64,000 nt of DNA from Promethearchaeota archaeon (GCA_013375495.1 JABXKC010000017.1:10565-74564), one strand, 5' to 3'. Shown: positions 52,410 to 63,557, counted from the first letter of the stretch. Program-made: numbers and translations. Notes: generated by a model not told the origin, from the letters alone.

Positions 52410-54296
52410 ATGGAGAATTTAAGCAAAGCTAACATTCCAAGACCAGAATACCCTAGACCACAATTTGTGAGGGAAGACAATTGGATTAACCTTAACGGAG
52501 AGTGGGATTTTTGTTTTGACGATGCAGATATAGGATTAAAAGATCGATGGTACAAAGGAGAAACCTCAGAGCATTTTGATAGAAAAATAACTGTTCCTTT
52601 TTGTTTTCAAAGTAAGTTAAGTGGAATCGAAGATAAATCTTTTCATGAAGTCATATGGTATAGAAGAGTATTTGAAATCCCTAAACTAATTAAAAACAAA
52701 AAGGTGCTACTACATTTTGGATCTATTGATTATAAAAGTTTGATATACTTGAACGGCGAATATGTAGGCTCTCACGAAGGAGGTTACATCGGATTTTCGT
52801 TAGATATTACTAACTACCTTGAAGATATTAACACTCTAGTTGTCAGAGTAGAAGATCCGAGTCAAGATCTTGAGATTCCTAGAGGTAAACAGTTCTGGAA
52901 AAGCGAACTTGAGTTGATCTTTTATCCGAGAGTATCTGGTATTTGGCAAACAGTTTGGTTGGAATTTCTATCTCCAGAGTATTATATAGAAAATTTAAAA
53001 ATTACTCCAAATATTGATAAATCTGAAGTTATATTCGAAATCAATATTGATGGGATGGGCTTTTCAGAGTTATATCTATTCATTGACATTATAATTAAGA
53101 ATAAAACTATTGCACAAGATAAAATAAATTTGGATTTCATCGGAAAATTCGGTCGGGAGAAGAATATAAAAGTATTGAAAGAAAAGATTGAAATTTTCCA
53201 TAAGGATATAGGATTTTATGAAAACCCAAATCGCTTCAAATTCAAAGTCAAAATTCCTAAAGATCAATTGTTTCTTTGGGATATTGATAGTCCAAATTTA
53301 TACGACTTATCGCTAAAAGTACAGAACGAAAAAACAGGCGAGGTTTATGACGAGGTATCAAGTTATTTCGGCATGAGAAAAATATCAATTTCAGATTATA
53401 AAGATAAAGTGAGGCAAATTCTGCTAAATGGTAAACCTTTATATCAAAAATTGTTTTTAGTGCAAGGTTATTGGCCTGATACCTTATATACTCCCCCTTC
53501 TGATGATCACATAATAAAAGACATTCAATTTATTATCGATTTTGGATTTAATGGTCTAAGAACGCATCAAAAAGCCTTTGATCCCCGATTTTTATATTGG
53601 TGTGATAAAATGGGTGTTTTGGTGTGGGGAGAAATTGGTAATGCTTTTCGTTTCTCTGTAAAATCTCGACTTAGACTTATTAACGAATTTGTAGCTGAAA
53701 TTGAGCGAGATTATAATCATCCCTCGATTATTGCTTGGGTACCCTTAAACGAAGGATGGGGCGTTTCTGGAGCTGAAAGGGACCCAAAAAGGGGATATTA
53801 TACCTCTGCATTGTACTTTTTGATAAAGTCTGTTGATTCTACGCGATTAATTATAGATGACGATGGATATTGGCATACGGAAACCAATGATATATGTACA
53901 CGACACCATTATCCAATTAACGGTTCAATACCAGAAACATTAGAGGAAGAACTTAATAGCCATAAAAGCTCAGTACCAAGACCGTACTTAAAACATTACG
54001 AATACCAAGGCGAACCTATTATTTACAGCGAAATAGGAGGTTTTGGTTATGATTTTAAACAAAATATTGAAAAGAAATGGGGTTATGGAGATTTAATGAA
54101 AGATTCTGAAGATTTGTTTGAGAATGTTTTACAATTACTTAAGAAATTCGATGCAAGAAAAGAATGGATTCATGGCTTTTGTTATACGGAATTATACGAT
54201 CAGTTCCAAGAAATCAACGGTTTACTAACTTTCGACCGAGAACCAAAATTTCCCCCGCATAAATTAAAAGAAAGACTAGATATCATGTTTTTTTAA
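52410..54296 (+). CDS. glycoside hydrolase family 2 enzyme (beta-galactosidase/glucuronidase/mannosidase-like)
   Basis: 628 aa. N-terminal jelly-roll sugar-binding domain (NLNGEWDFCFDD, WYRRVFEIPK, LHFGSIDYKSLIYLNGEYVG), an immunoglobulin-like domain and a TIM barrel. The acid/base Glu lies in VPLNEGWGV and the nucleophile Glu in IIYSEIGGFG. There is no signal peptide, so it acts inside the cell on imported sugars. The exact sugar is not predictable. Possibly served by the GPH transporters about 6 kb downstream. Confidence 0.88.
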   Translation: MENLSKANIPRPEYPRPQFVREDNWINLNGEWDFCFDDADIGLKDRWYKGETSEHFDRKITVPFCFQSKLSGIEDKSFHEVIWYRRVFEIPKLIKNKKVLLHFGSIDYKSLIYLNGEYVGSHEGGYIGFSLDITNYLEDINTLVVRVEDPSQDLEIPRGKQFWKSELELIFYPRVSGIWQTVWLEFLSPEYYIENLKITPNIDKSEVIFEINIDGMGFSELYLFIDIIIKNKTIAQDKINLDFIGKFGREKNIKVLKEKIEIFHKDIGFYENPNRFKFKVKIPKDQLFLWDIDSPNLYDLSLKVQNEKTGEVYDEVSSYFGMRKISISDYKDKVRQILLNGKPLYQKLFLVQGYWPDTLYTPPSDDHIIKDIQFIIDFGFNGLRTHQKAFDPRFLYWCDKMGVLVWGEIGNAFRFSVKSRLRLINEFVAEIERDYNHPSIIAWVPLNEGWGVSGAERDPKRGYYTSALYFLIKSVDSTRLIIDDDGYWHTETNDICTRHHYPINGSIPETLEEELNSHKSSVPRPYLKHYEYQGEPIIYSEIGGFGYDFKQNIEKKWGYGDLMKDSEDLFENVLQLLKKFDARKEWIHGFCYTELYDQFQEINGLLTFDREPKFPPHKLKERLDIMFF

Positions 54297-54371
54297 ACTA
54301 ATTTTATATTTCTTACCGAATAATAGATAATAAAGTTAGAATAGTTTAGAAATAGTGAGACTGAAAATAGT

Positions 54372-55187
54372 ATGGCAAGACCTCTATGGTTTGTGAATTT
54401 ATTGGAAAAAACTTTTCCGAATATTAAATTAATAGCTAAATTAACAAGGGTTCCAATAATAGGAAAAATTTTTGATTTATTACTTTTTGAGGGAGACGAT
54501 ATTATTTATTTAACAAAAGATAAGGTAATTTCTCTTAATAAAGAAGTTGAAAAGCAAGCAGACATAGCTTTGCCCTCAAAAGTTTTGGAGCATTTTATAA
54601 ACAAAGCTAACTATCATTGGGTTATGAACTTCTGTATATGTCGAGAATCAATGCAATGTAGTGATTATCCAATCGATTTGGGTTGTTTATTTTTGGGAGA
54701 AGCTGTTTTAGGGATAAACTCTCAATTAGGAAGGCTCGTAACCAAGGAAGAAGCCCTTGATCACATAAGAAAATGCAAAGAAGCGGGTTTAGTTCATATG
54801 ATTGGAAGAAATCGATTAGATAAGCAATGGCTAGGGGTAAAGCCAGGGAATAAACTTCTTAGCATATGTAACTGCGATCCTTGCTGTTGTCTGTGGCGGA
54901 TATCTCCCGTAATAGCTTCTAAAATTGGCTCTAAGGTGCAAAAAATGCCAGGAGTGAGCCTAAAAGTTACAGACAGATGTATAGGGTGTGGAACTTGTAT
55001 GCAAGGCATATGTTTTGTTGATGCAATTCATATGGTTGACAAACATGCCAAAATTAATGAAATATGTAAAGGCTGTGGTCGGTGTGTTGAAATATGCCCT
55101 CAAAATGCTATCGAACTCACGATATATAATAAAGAATTTGTCGATGAATCAATCAAACAAATTGAAAAATTAATAGATGTTACCTAG
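54372..55187 (+). CDS. cysteine-rich ferredoxin-type protein, relative of the gene at 25528
   Basis: 271 aa. It shares the layout of the 25528-26667 product: CICRESMQCSD in the N-terminal part, GRLVTKEEALDHIRKCKEAG then GLVH, a cysteine-rich ICNCDPCCCLW, and a C-terminal pair of [4Fe-4S] clusters (CIGCGTCMQGICFVDA and CKGCGRCVEICPQNA). The first cluster has an extra residue before the last Cys and Phe for Pro. An electron carrier or redox sensor; it lacks the 120-residue N-terminal extension of its relative. Confidence 0.78.
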   Translation: MARPLWFVNLLEKTFPNIKLIAKLTRVPIIGKIFDLLLFEGDDIIYLTKDKVISLNKEVEKQADIALPSKVLEHFINKANYHWVMNFCICRESMQCSDYPIDLGCLFLGEAVLGINSQLGRLVTKEEALDHIRKCKEAGLVHMIGRNRLDKQWLGVKPGNKLLSICNCDPCCCLWRISPVIASKIGSKVQKMPGVSLKVTDRCIGCGTCMQGICFVDAIHMVDKHAKINEICKGCGRCVEICPQNAIELTIYNKEFVDESIKQIEKLIDVT

Positions 55188-55221
55188 TTTTATATCTTAC
55201 CAATCTTAATTCTTTAATGAA

Positions 55222-56334
55222 ATGAGAATTAAGGACTTTAAATTAGAAGAATATTTTGCAAAGCATGAGTTTAATGTTGAATACTCTTTATGCTCTTCAG
55301 ATTGTGAATCATTTAACGTAAATGAATTGTTAACTTTAGAAAAGGATTCCTTAGAAAATCTTAAAAAGGTTTGGTTGGGGTATACTGAATCTCTCGGTAA
55401 TCCGATATTAAGAAAGGAAATTTCTAAATTATATAGCGATATTAACCCTAAGGAAGTTATTGTGTTTTCCGGGGCTGAGGAGGCGATTTTTATATGTATG
55501 AATGTTCTCCTAAAGAAAGATGACCACATAATCGTTCAGTATCCAGCATACCAATCTCTCTACGAAATAGCTAACGCTATTGGGTGTAAAGTCACCAAGT
55601 GGGTAATGGAGGATGAGAACCATTGGGAGCTTGATTTACAATTTTTAGAAACTAACATAACCCAAACTACAAAATGTATTGTTGTTAACTTCCCTCATAA
55701 TCCTACAGGTTACCTTCCTGAAAAAGAAATCTACGAAAAAATTATTAATCTGGCTAAAAGAAATAACATATACTTGCTTTCTGACGAGGTATATAAATTT
55801 TTAGAGTATAACGAAGCCAACAGATTGCCTTCTGCTTGTGATCTTTACGATAGAGGAATTTCAATTGGAGTCATGTCCAAATCTTTTGGGTTAGCTGGAC
55901 TAAGGATTGGATGGATAGCAACAAAAAATAAAGCGCTTTTTGAAAAAATCTCCTCCTTTAAAAATTATACAACCATCTGCAATAGTGCTTTAAGTGAGTT
56001 TTTTGCAATCTTAGCATTACGTAATAGGAGTAAGATTTTAAATAGAAATTTAGAAATTATAAATAACAACTTGAATCTCTTAGATGAATTTTTTAATAAG
56101 TACAGTAATTTCTTCAAGTGGATTAAGCCTAAAGCAGGTTCGATAGCATTTCCGAGATTGCTAGTAAATGAAAGCGCGGAGGTTTTTTGTTTAAACCTAT
56201 TAAAAAAAAAAAGTGTGTTGTTAATGCCGAGTACTAACTACGATTATGGTGATCGTCATTTTAGGATAGGATTTGGTAGAAAAAATATGCCAGAAGCTTT
56301 ACAAAAGTTAGAAGATTTCTTAAAAGAACTATAA
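55222..56334 (+). CDS. class I/II PLP-dependent aminotransferase
   Basis: 370 aa. PLP-lysine motif in SKSFGLAGLRIGW, VNFPHNPTGYLP (the substrate/PLP Asn-Pro), LLSDEVYKFLEY (Asp contacting the pyridine N) and FRIGFGRKNMPE (carboxylate-binding Arg). It belongs to the aspartate aminotransferase superfamily; the amino donor/acceptor cannot be set. It starts 34 nt after the ferredoxin-type gene, possibly in one operon. Confidence 0.9.
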   Translation: MRIKDFKLEEYFAKHEFNVEYSLCSSDCESFNVNELLTLEKDSLENLKKVWLGYTESLGNPILRKEISKLYSDINPKEVIVFSGAEEAIFICMNVLLKKDDHIIVQYPAYQSLYEIANAIGCKVTKWVMEDENHWELDLQFLETNITQTTKCIVVNFPHNPTGYLPEKEIYEKIINLAKRNNIYLLSDEVYKFLEYNEANRLPSACDLYDRGISIGVMSKSFGLAGLRIGWIATKNKALFEKISSFKNYTTICNSALSEFFAILALRNRSKILNRNLEIINNNLNLLDEFFNKYSNFFKWIKPKAGSIAFPRLLVNESAEVFCLNLLKKKSVLLMPSTNYDYGDRHFRIGFGRKNMPEALQKLEDFLKEL

Positions 56335-56364
56335 ATCAACTTTAAAATTAAATCAAAAAAATAT

Positions 56365-56943
56365 TTACTTGTCTTTCCTTCCTTTCTCTTCTACATAATT
56401 TGGAGAACCAGGTAAATATCTTAATACCTTTGCAGGAACACCACCTGCAAGAGCGAAGTCTGGCACATCTTTTGTAACGACTGCTCCTGCAGCTATTACA
56501 GCTCCTTCACCAATGGTTACGCCACCTAATACAATACTATGTAATCCTAACCAAGCTCCTTTCTTAATTCGAACAGGAGATGGAGGATATCCCAAATCTG
56601 ATACATACTTTCCGGGTTTAAGGAGATGAAGATCTCTGCTATGTGCCATGATCATGGAATAAGCTGCGATCTCAACGTTATCCTCAAGGAAAATTAAAAA
56701 AGGAAATTCATTATCGATATAAACTTCTTCTCCAATCCAAACGTTTTCACCAACAATAACCCCTTTTATCTTATGCAAGCGTGCTCTAAAATATCCACCG
56801 GGCATATGTCTTGCTAAAATATTCATAAATCGAACCATGAATCTGCCAAATTGAGATTTTCTCCTCTTTCTTTTAATCTCGGTAAGTTTCTTTCGAAGTT
56901 TTAATTCTTGCTCGCGCGGTAATTTAGTCATACTCTTTTTCAT
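56365..56943 (-). CDS. hexapeptide-repeat (LbH) acetyltransferase
   Basis: 192 aa. A left-handed beta-helix of hexapeptide repeats, e.g. IGEEVYIDNEFPFLIFLEDN, LGGVTIGEGAVIAAGAVV, ending in FALAGGVPAKVLRYLPG, the usual CoA-binding end of maltose/galactoside O-acetyltransferase types. A basic N-terminal helix (KRKRRKSQFGRF) precedes it. It probably acetylates a sugar or cell-surface glycan precursor. Confidence 0.88.
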   Translation of the reverse strand: MKKSMTKLPREQELKLRKKLTEIKRKRRKSQFGRFMVRFMNILARHMPGGYFRARLHKIKGVIVGENVWIGEEVYIDNEFPFLIFLEDNVEIAAYSMIMAHSRDLHLLKPGKYVSDLGYPPSPVRIKKGAWLGLHSIVLGGVTIGEGAVIAAGAVVTKDVPDFALAGGVPAKVLRYLPGSPNYVEEKGRKDK

Positions 56944-56979
56944 TTCTTTTATTTTATTGTCACATATCTAAATTGTTGA

Positions 56980-57828
56980 TTATTTTAATCTTTTGATGTA
57001 ATCAAAATATGTCCAAGTATCGATATCGCCAGTAATGCAAATAAAATTTTCATTCTGATCTTCCTCGTATGAATTAACTGCAGTTCTAAAATCAGTCAAG
57101 ATGGAGTTAGAATCCTTGTTCGCAAATTTGCAGATCGCATCTAATGCTGGGAGGAACCGTTTCTGCCCCATTCGAATAGGATGCATGTCGAATATTATCA
57201 AAGATCCTTTAGTATTGAGAATTGATTGGATAAATTTTTTAGTGATAATTTTTACATCCCAAATGCCCATTCTATCAATTATTTGATCATCAACCGGTTT
57301 TCCCATAACAAATTCGGGAATTTTATGATTAATTGGTTTCCAAGGCAGAGAGCTCTGAAATTCGGAACTTGAACAACTATATCCCGCTTCATGGAGAACC
57401 TGATAAAATTTATTTTTTCCGAGATTACTGAATGTATTTACGGCATAAGGGGCTCGAAAGCACCAAGATTCAAGTCCAGAAGTCTCAAAAATCTCCTTAG
57501 CTTTCACAATTTCACGAAGTGCTCGATTTACAGAACATTCTCGGAGATTGAAATGTTTATAACCATGAGGCAAGCCCAAATGTTTTGAATTTTTAAAAAT
57601 AGCTACTCTTTCAGGACGATCTTCAAGAAGATATGATGCAATGAAATATGTCATATAAGAGTCGTTTTGCTCAAGAACTGAATTCATATTATTTATGAGG
57701 TCTTCCATTGGTGTTAATTGGAAGTAGAAATTAAGTATAGTTTTTTTAATCAAATATAAGAAATTCCGTCTGTATACGCTGAATAATTGTTTTATGTATT
57801 GGAGGTTAATACTCAATAAAATCACCAA
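56980..57828 (-). CDS. polysaccharide deacetylase (NodB)-like protein with altered catalytic Asp
   Basis: 282 aa. The NodB fold is suggested by HGYKHFNL (metal His-x3-His), SWCFRAPYAV (RxPY motif) and IIFDMHPIRMG (C-terminal His motif). The first motif, normally xxFDD or LSIDxE, reads ILLSINLQ, with Asn for the metal/catalytic Asp. Thus the protein may bind sugar without deacetylating it. The start is TTG or GTG (57828 or 57825), just ahead of this motif; no ATG precedes it. Next to the acetyltransferase, both likely in glycan modification. Confidence 0.65.
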   Translation of the reverse strand: MVILLSINLQYIKQLFSVYRRNFLYLIKKTILNFYFQLTPMEDLINNMNSVLEQNDSYMTYFIASYLLEDRPERVAIFKNSKHLGLPHGYKHFNLRECSVNRALREIVKAKEIFETSGLESWCFRAPYAVNTFSNLGKNKFYQVLHEAGYSCSSSEFQSSLPWKPINHKIPEFVMGKPVDDQIIDRMGIWDVKIITKKFIQSILNTKGSLIIFDMHPIRMGQKRFLPALDAICKFANKDSNSILTDFRTAVNSYEEDQNENFICITGDIDTWTYFDYIKRLK

Positions 57829-57961
57829 TATGATGTTTTGATTTTTCTTGACTAACTTAATCCTTCTGGGTTAATAATTAATGAATGATATTTAGATGTT
57901 ATCGTAATTTTCAGTTAATTTTTAAGGGAGATAAAGAAAATCCTTGATAATAAAGGGGTCA

Positions 57962-58843
57962 TTAATCTATTCCATTCATTTTTCCTAAAACTTTGTATAA
58001 TCCTTGACTTCCTAGGTTCTCCAAGCCTAATGCCATAGCATACATATAAAATTGATATGCGAGTGCAAGCCCTGGCAAAGCCAAATTCATAAGTTTTGCT
58101 TCTTTTAGCGCAATTCCCATATCTTTTACGAAGTGTTTAATAAAAAATCCAGGCTCAAAATCGCCTTTAGCGATTCGAGGCCCTAGATTGTTAATTGACC
58201 AACACCCTGCAGCTCCCTTTCCAATTACTTCAATTACTTCGTTTAAGTCATTTCCTGCTTTATAGGCATATAAAAGGGATTCGATAGTGCCTATCATTGT
58301 AGAAGCTATGAGAATTTGGTTGCTCATTTTGGTGTGTTGTCCTGCTCCTTCTTTACCCATATAAGATATGTTTTCTCCCATCAATTCAAATAAGGGTAAC
58401 ACTTTTTCGTAAGTTTCCTTATCTCCCCCAATCATAATAGCAAGTGTTCCATTTTTTGCTCCAACATCTCCTCCAGATACCGGAGCATCTAAAGATGACA
58501 CTCCTATTTTCTTTGCTTCATAATAAATCTTTTGAGCTAGGGAAGGCTCAGAAGTTGTCATATCTACGATAATCGAGCCAAGTTTTATCGATTTTAAGAT
58601 TCCATTTTCTCCTAAATATACTTCTTCGACATCGTTTGGGAATCCGACAATCGTAAAGACAATATCGCTCTTTTCAGCAACTTCCCTTGGGTTTGAACAC
58701 CAGTTTGCACCCTTATCAACCAACTCTTTAGCTTTCTCTTTGGTTCTGTTATAGACATAGATTTGATAACCTGCATTCAAAATATGAGCACACATAGATT
58801 TTCCCATGACTCCAGTTCCTATCCAACCTATTTTCTTATCCAT
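57962..58843 (-). CDS. 3-hydroxyisobutyrate dehydrogenase-like beta-hydroxyacid dehydrogenase
   Basis: 293 aa from the ATG at 58843. NAD(P) motif IGWIGTGVMGKSM at the start, substrate motif DAPVSGGDVGAKNGTLAI, and the catalytic Lys in GQHTKMSNQI. Enzymes of this family oxidise 3-hydroxyacids such as 3-hydroxyisobutyrate, tartronate semialdehyde or gluconate-type compounds. The substrate is not clear. It neighbours the acyl-CoA synthetase gene and may join amino-acid or organic-acid breakdown. Confidence 0.9.
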   Translation of the reverse strand: MDKKIGWIGTGVMGKSMCAHILNAGYQIYVYNRTKEKAKELVDKGANWCSNPREVAEKSDIVFTIVGFPNDVEEVYLGENGILKSIKLGSIIVDMTTSEPSLAQKIYYEAKKIGVSSLDAPVSGGDVGAKNGTLAIMIGGDKETYEKVLPLFELMGENISYMGKEGAGQHTKMSNQILIASTMIGTIESLLYAYKAGNDLNEVIEVIGKGAAGCWSINNLGPRIAKGDFEPGFFIKHFVKDMGIALKEAKLMNLALPGLALAYQFYMYAMALGLENLGSQGLYKVLGKMNGID

Positions 58844-58937
58844 ATATCTCAGCCTTTTAAAGAATAATTTACAATTATAATAACACAATTAAATTAAACA
58901 AATTTCTAAACTTTTCCTTGTTTGAGGAAAATTTTAT

Positions 58938-60377
<1,440 letters not shown>

Positions 60378-60461
60378 TTTGAACCAAACTCTTGATGGTT
60401 TTTTGTGATATATTTGTTAAATGTAAAAATCATTTTTATTTTTGTCTTATGTTGGTTCAAA
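60378..60461. repeat. 10-bp inverted repeat flanking the acyl-CoA synthetase promoter region
   Basis: TTTGAACCAA (60378-60387) and TTGGTTCAAA (60452-60461) are exact inverted copies with a 64-bp spacer. The first copy abuts the ATG of the AcdA-like gene. It could be two operator half-sites or part of a longer hairpin in the leader. Confidence 0.45.
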
Positions 60462-60499
60462 CAGAATGAAATAAAAAAATCTTTTAAGGATGTATAAAA

Positions 60500-60520
60500 A
60501 TAGGACCAAGTTGTTCCTAT
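60500..60520. promoter_or_regulatory. ATAGGA/TCCTAT dyad upstream of the sugar transporter
   Basis: A perfect 6-bp inverted repeat with a 9-nt spacer (60500-60505 and 60515-60520), about 100 bp before the GPH transporter start. Possible operator; no other support. Confidence 0.3.
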
Positions 60521-60616
60521 AAATGATTATTATTAAGTAATTGAAAAGCACATCTAAATATTTATAAAGACAGAAAAGAAATATGATTATTATCAATTTA
60601 TTTAAAAGTGAAGATC

Positions 60617-62008
60617 ATGAGCGAAAGTCAAAAAAGCAAATTTTCGTATAAACGCGCAGTCTCCTACAGCATCGGTCAAATATCAGATATCGCGTCCTAC
60701 CAAGCGTTCACTTTTTTAACTTTTACGTTTTACTTTGCGGTAGTGGGACTTGATATTGGGTGGATAACTCTTGGTTTTATAATTTGGTCAATTTGGAATA
60801 GTTTCAACGATACATTTATTGGGTATTTATCAGATAGAACTCACACAAGATGGGGTCGTCGAATTCCTTGGGTTATGGTGTCATTATTACCTATTGCGAT
60901 TATTCTTTTCTTCCTATTTGTACCACCTTTTTCTTATGGAATTATTGATGAAACTATTAATTTTGTATATTTTCTAATTATAATCATAATTTTTGAGCTC
61001 TTTTTTACTATGTACGATATTAATTTTACATCTTTATTCCCAGAAATATTTATTACAGAGGAAGAAAGAGCTAAGGGCAATAATGTAAGACAACTTTTTG
61101 CAATTTTTGGGTTAATAGCTGCTTTTCTTTTACCGGGTATATTCATCTCTAGCTATACAAGTCCTGGACCAGGAGAGTATCCTATATTTGCATTAGTTGT
61201 TGCAATCATCGTAATTATCCCAGGTTTAATATTTCTAAAATTTTCACCAAAAGGAAGAACAGAATTCAAACAAGAATATAAGGAAGCCCCTAGTTTCTTC
61301 AATGCTCTTAAATATTGTATAAAGAGCAAAAGCTTCATGAGGTATATTCCCGCAGAAATTGCTAACTGGTTTGTTTATGGTATGCTACCCGTAGTTGTTC
61401 CACTTTATGGTGAATTCATATTAGGAATTGGAGATCCTTTTATGATTTCTCTATTATTAGGGGTTACCTTTCTATCTGCTGCAATCTTTATGACTCTACT
61501 TTGGAAGCCGTTAGTCCAGAAAATTGGTCCGAGGAAATCTTGGTTAATCTCAATGACGATTTGGATTATTACTTTAGCTCCATTATTTTTTCTAGGACCT
61601 GGTATGGAAGTTGCAGCATTTGCAGTATTCTTTTTAATTGGAATAGGTTTATCTGGTTCATTGTATATTATTGATATCATTATTGCTGATATAGTTGACG
61701 AGGATGAAGTAAAGACGGGTGTTCGTAGAGAAGGCGGCTATTATGGGGTAAACATTTTCTTCCAAAGATTTGCTACAGTGTTTGTATTTTTAATTATAGG
61801 CCCTGTATTTCTTATTGCTGATTGGGGAGAATTCAGTCCAATTAATATCCCAGATTTTGAATTGAGAAGTTTAATGTTTATATACCCTGCGATCGCTCTA
61901 ATAATCGCATTAATCGCAATATACTTATACCCTTTAGATGGAGCCAATTTGAAACAGATCAAAACACTACTCGCGGAACTACACAAAAAAAAGAAGTTAA
62001 AAATTTAA
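60617..62008 (+). CDS. GPH-family sugar:cation symporter (MFS), first copy
   Basis: About 463 aa (ATG 60617; GTG three codons earlier possible), twelve TM helices. The GPH signature FNDTFIGYLSDRTHTRWGRR lies between TM2 and TM3, and a repeat-like IIADIVDEDEVKTGVRREGG near the C-half is the family's second loop. Members import glycosides, pentosides or hexuronides with H+ or Na+. It is followed by a close relative, a likely tandem duplication. A GH2 enzyme is encoded some 6 kb upstream. Confidence 0.9.
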   Translation: MSESQKSKFSYKRAVSYSIGQISDIASYQAFTFLTFTFYFAVVGLDIGWITLGFIIWSIWNSFNDTFIGYLSDRTHTRWGRRIPWVMVSLLPIAIILFFLFVPPFSYGIIDETINFVYFLIIIIIFELFFTMYDINFTSLFPEIFITEEERAKGNNVRQLFAIFGLIAAFLLPGIFISSYTSPGPGEYPIFALVVAIIVIIPGLIFLKFSPKGRTEFKQEYKEAPSFFNALKYCIKSKSFMRYIPAEIANWFVYGMLPVVVPLYGEFILGIGDPFMISLLLGVTFLSAAIFMTLLWKPLVQKIGPRKSWLISMTIWIITLAPLFFLGPGMEVAAFAVFFLIGIGLSGSLYIIDIIIADIVDEDEVKTGVRREGGYYGVNIFFQRFATVFVFLIIGPVFLIADWGEFSPINIPDFELRSLMFIYPAIALIIALIAIYLYPLDGANLKQIKTLLAELHKKKKLKI

Positions 62009-62125
62009 CTCATTTTTTTTTACTCCTAATAATAGTCCTTCAATTTTCTATGAAAATATTTAAAAGAATAAAAATTGATTTAGATTAATTATAATTTATT
62101 AAAAATTCTTATTAGATGATTCTAT

Positions 62126-63523
62126 ATGAGTGATAAAGAGAAAGGAACTCTTAAAAAAGCGTTTTTTTATAGTTTTGGACAAATTAGTGATCAAACTGCT
62201 TATCAATCGTTTATACTCTTAGTTTTTACATTCTATTTTGCGGTTGTTCGAATAGATATTTGGTTAATCACTTTAGGATATTCGATATGGTCACTATGGA
62301 ATATGTTTAATGATCCAATGATAGGTTATTTATCTGACAGAACCCATACTAAATGGGGTCGACGATTGCCATACATGATTATTTTTTTCGTACCATTAGC
62401 TTTTACCATGTATTTCTTATTTACACCTCCTTTACCAATTGGTCCAGCAAATCAAATTGGAAATTTCTTTTATTTCATGGTTATCATAATAATCTTTGAA
62501 TTGTTCTACACTGCGTTCAGTTTAAACTATACATCACTTTTTCCTGAAGTCTTCTTGTCTAAGACAGAGCGGACAAAAGCAAACAATATCCGTCAAATCT
62601 TTACTATAGTTAGCTTAATATTTGCTTTCATATTACCCGGATTTATAATAACAGATTATTCGAATCCCTCACCAGCAGCATTACCAGAATACCAGCTTTT
62701 TGGAATTATTGCCGGTATTATTGTTGTTTTTGGAATAACAATTTTACTGTTATTCGGTCCAAGAGAAAGACAAGAATTTAGCGAAGATTATAAGAATGCA
62801 TTCGGTTTCTTTAAAACCATTAAATTCTGCTTTAAAAGTAAATCATTTAGGTTTTATATAATTGCTGAGCTTTGTAATTGGTTTGTATTTGGTATGCTAC
62901 CTACTATCATTCCGCTTTATGCAAAATTTGTGTTATTGCAAGCTGATGCATTTATGGCTTCACTACTTTTAGGTGTGGCATTTCTCTCAGCCACAATTTT
63001 TGTTACAATCTTGTGGAGGCCAATTGTTCGTAGAATTGGTAATAGAAAAGCTTGGATGATCTCGATGGGAACTTGGATTTTAGCTCTAGCACCGTTAATG
63101 TTTATATCAGATTTCACGATAGGATTGATTGTATTTTTCTTATTAGGCATAGGTTTATCTGGTTCACTATACATAATTGATTTAGTCGTAGCTGATATCG
63201 TAGATGAGGACGAACTCTCTACGGGAATGCGTAGAGAAGCAGGGTATTACGGAGTTAATGCCTTAATCCTAAGATTTTCGAATATCCTTGTAATCTTGGC
63301 AATAGCTACTGTATTTGATACAGTAGGGTGGAAGACTTTTGATGCGGGAGTTGATCCATTGCAGGTTGCTTTTGGATTAAGAGTATTAATATTCGTTTTT
63401 CCCGCAATAGCTTTAACGATTGGTATATTAGCAATCTATAAATATCCTCTACACGGGGAACGCCTTAGTAGTGTACAAGAAAAACTTAAGGAACTACACG
63501 GACAAAAAAAAGCAAGATTATAA
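62126..63523 (+). CDS. GPH-family sugar:cation symporter (MFS), second copy
   Basis: 465 aa, twelve TM helices, with the same motifs as the preceding gene (FNDPMIGYLSDRTHTKWGRR; VVADIVDEDELSTGMRREAG). The two proteins align over their full length. Gap 117 nt, same strand. The copies probably arose by tandem duplication and may differ in substrate or energy coupling. This copy keeps the DP that GPH transporters usually have (Asp-Pro in FNDPMIG), replaced by DT in the first. Confidence 0.9.
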   Translation: MSDKEKGTLKKAFFYSFGQISDQTAYQSFILLVFTFYFAVVRIDIWLITLGYSIWSLWNMFNDPMIGYLSDRTHTKWGRRLPYMIIFFVPLAFTMYFLFTPPLPIGPANQIGNFFYFMVIIIIFELFYTAFSLNYTSLFPEVFLSKTERTKANNIRQIFTIVSLIFAFILPGFIITDYSNPSPAALPEYQLFGIIAGIIVVFGITILLLFGPRERQEFSEDYKNAFGFFKTIKFCFKSKSFRFYIIAELCNWFVFGMLPTIIPLYAKFVLLQADAFMASLLLGVAFLSATIFVTILWRPIVRRIGNRKAWMISMGTWILALAPLMFISDFTIGLIVFFLLGIGLSGSLYIIDLVVADIVDEDELSTGMRREAGYYGVNALILRFSNILVILAIATVFDTVGWKTFDAGVDPLQVAFGLRVLIFVFPAIALTIGILAIYKYPLHGERLSSVQEKLKELHGQKKARL

Positions 63524-63538
63524 AATACTAGGAATTAA

Positions 63539-63557
63539 TTTTTTTCTTTTTTATTTT
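63539..63557 (+). terminator. T-rich tract after the second sugar transporter
   Basis: A T-rich run shortly after the stop codon; probable archaeal U-tract terminator of the transporter pair. Confidence 0.4.
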
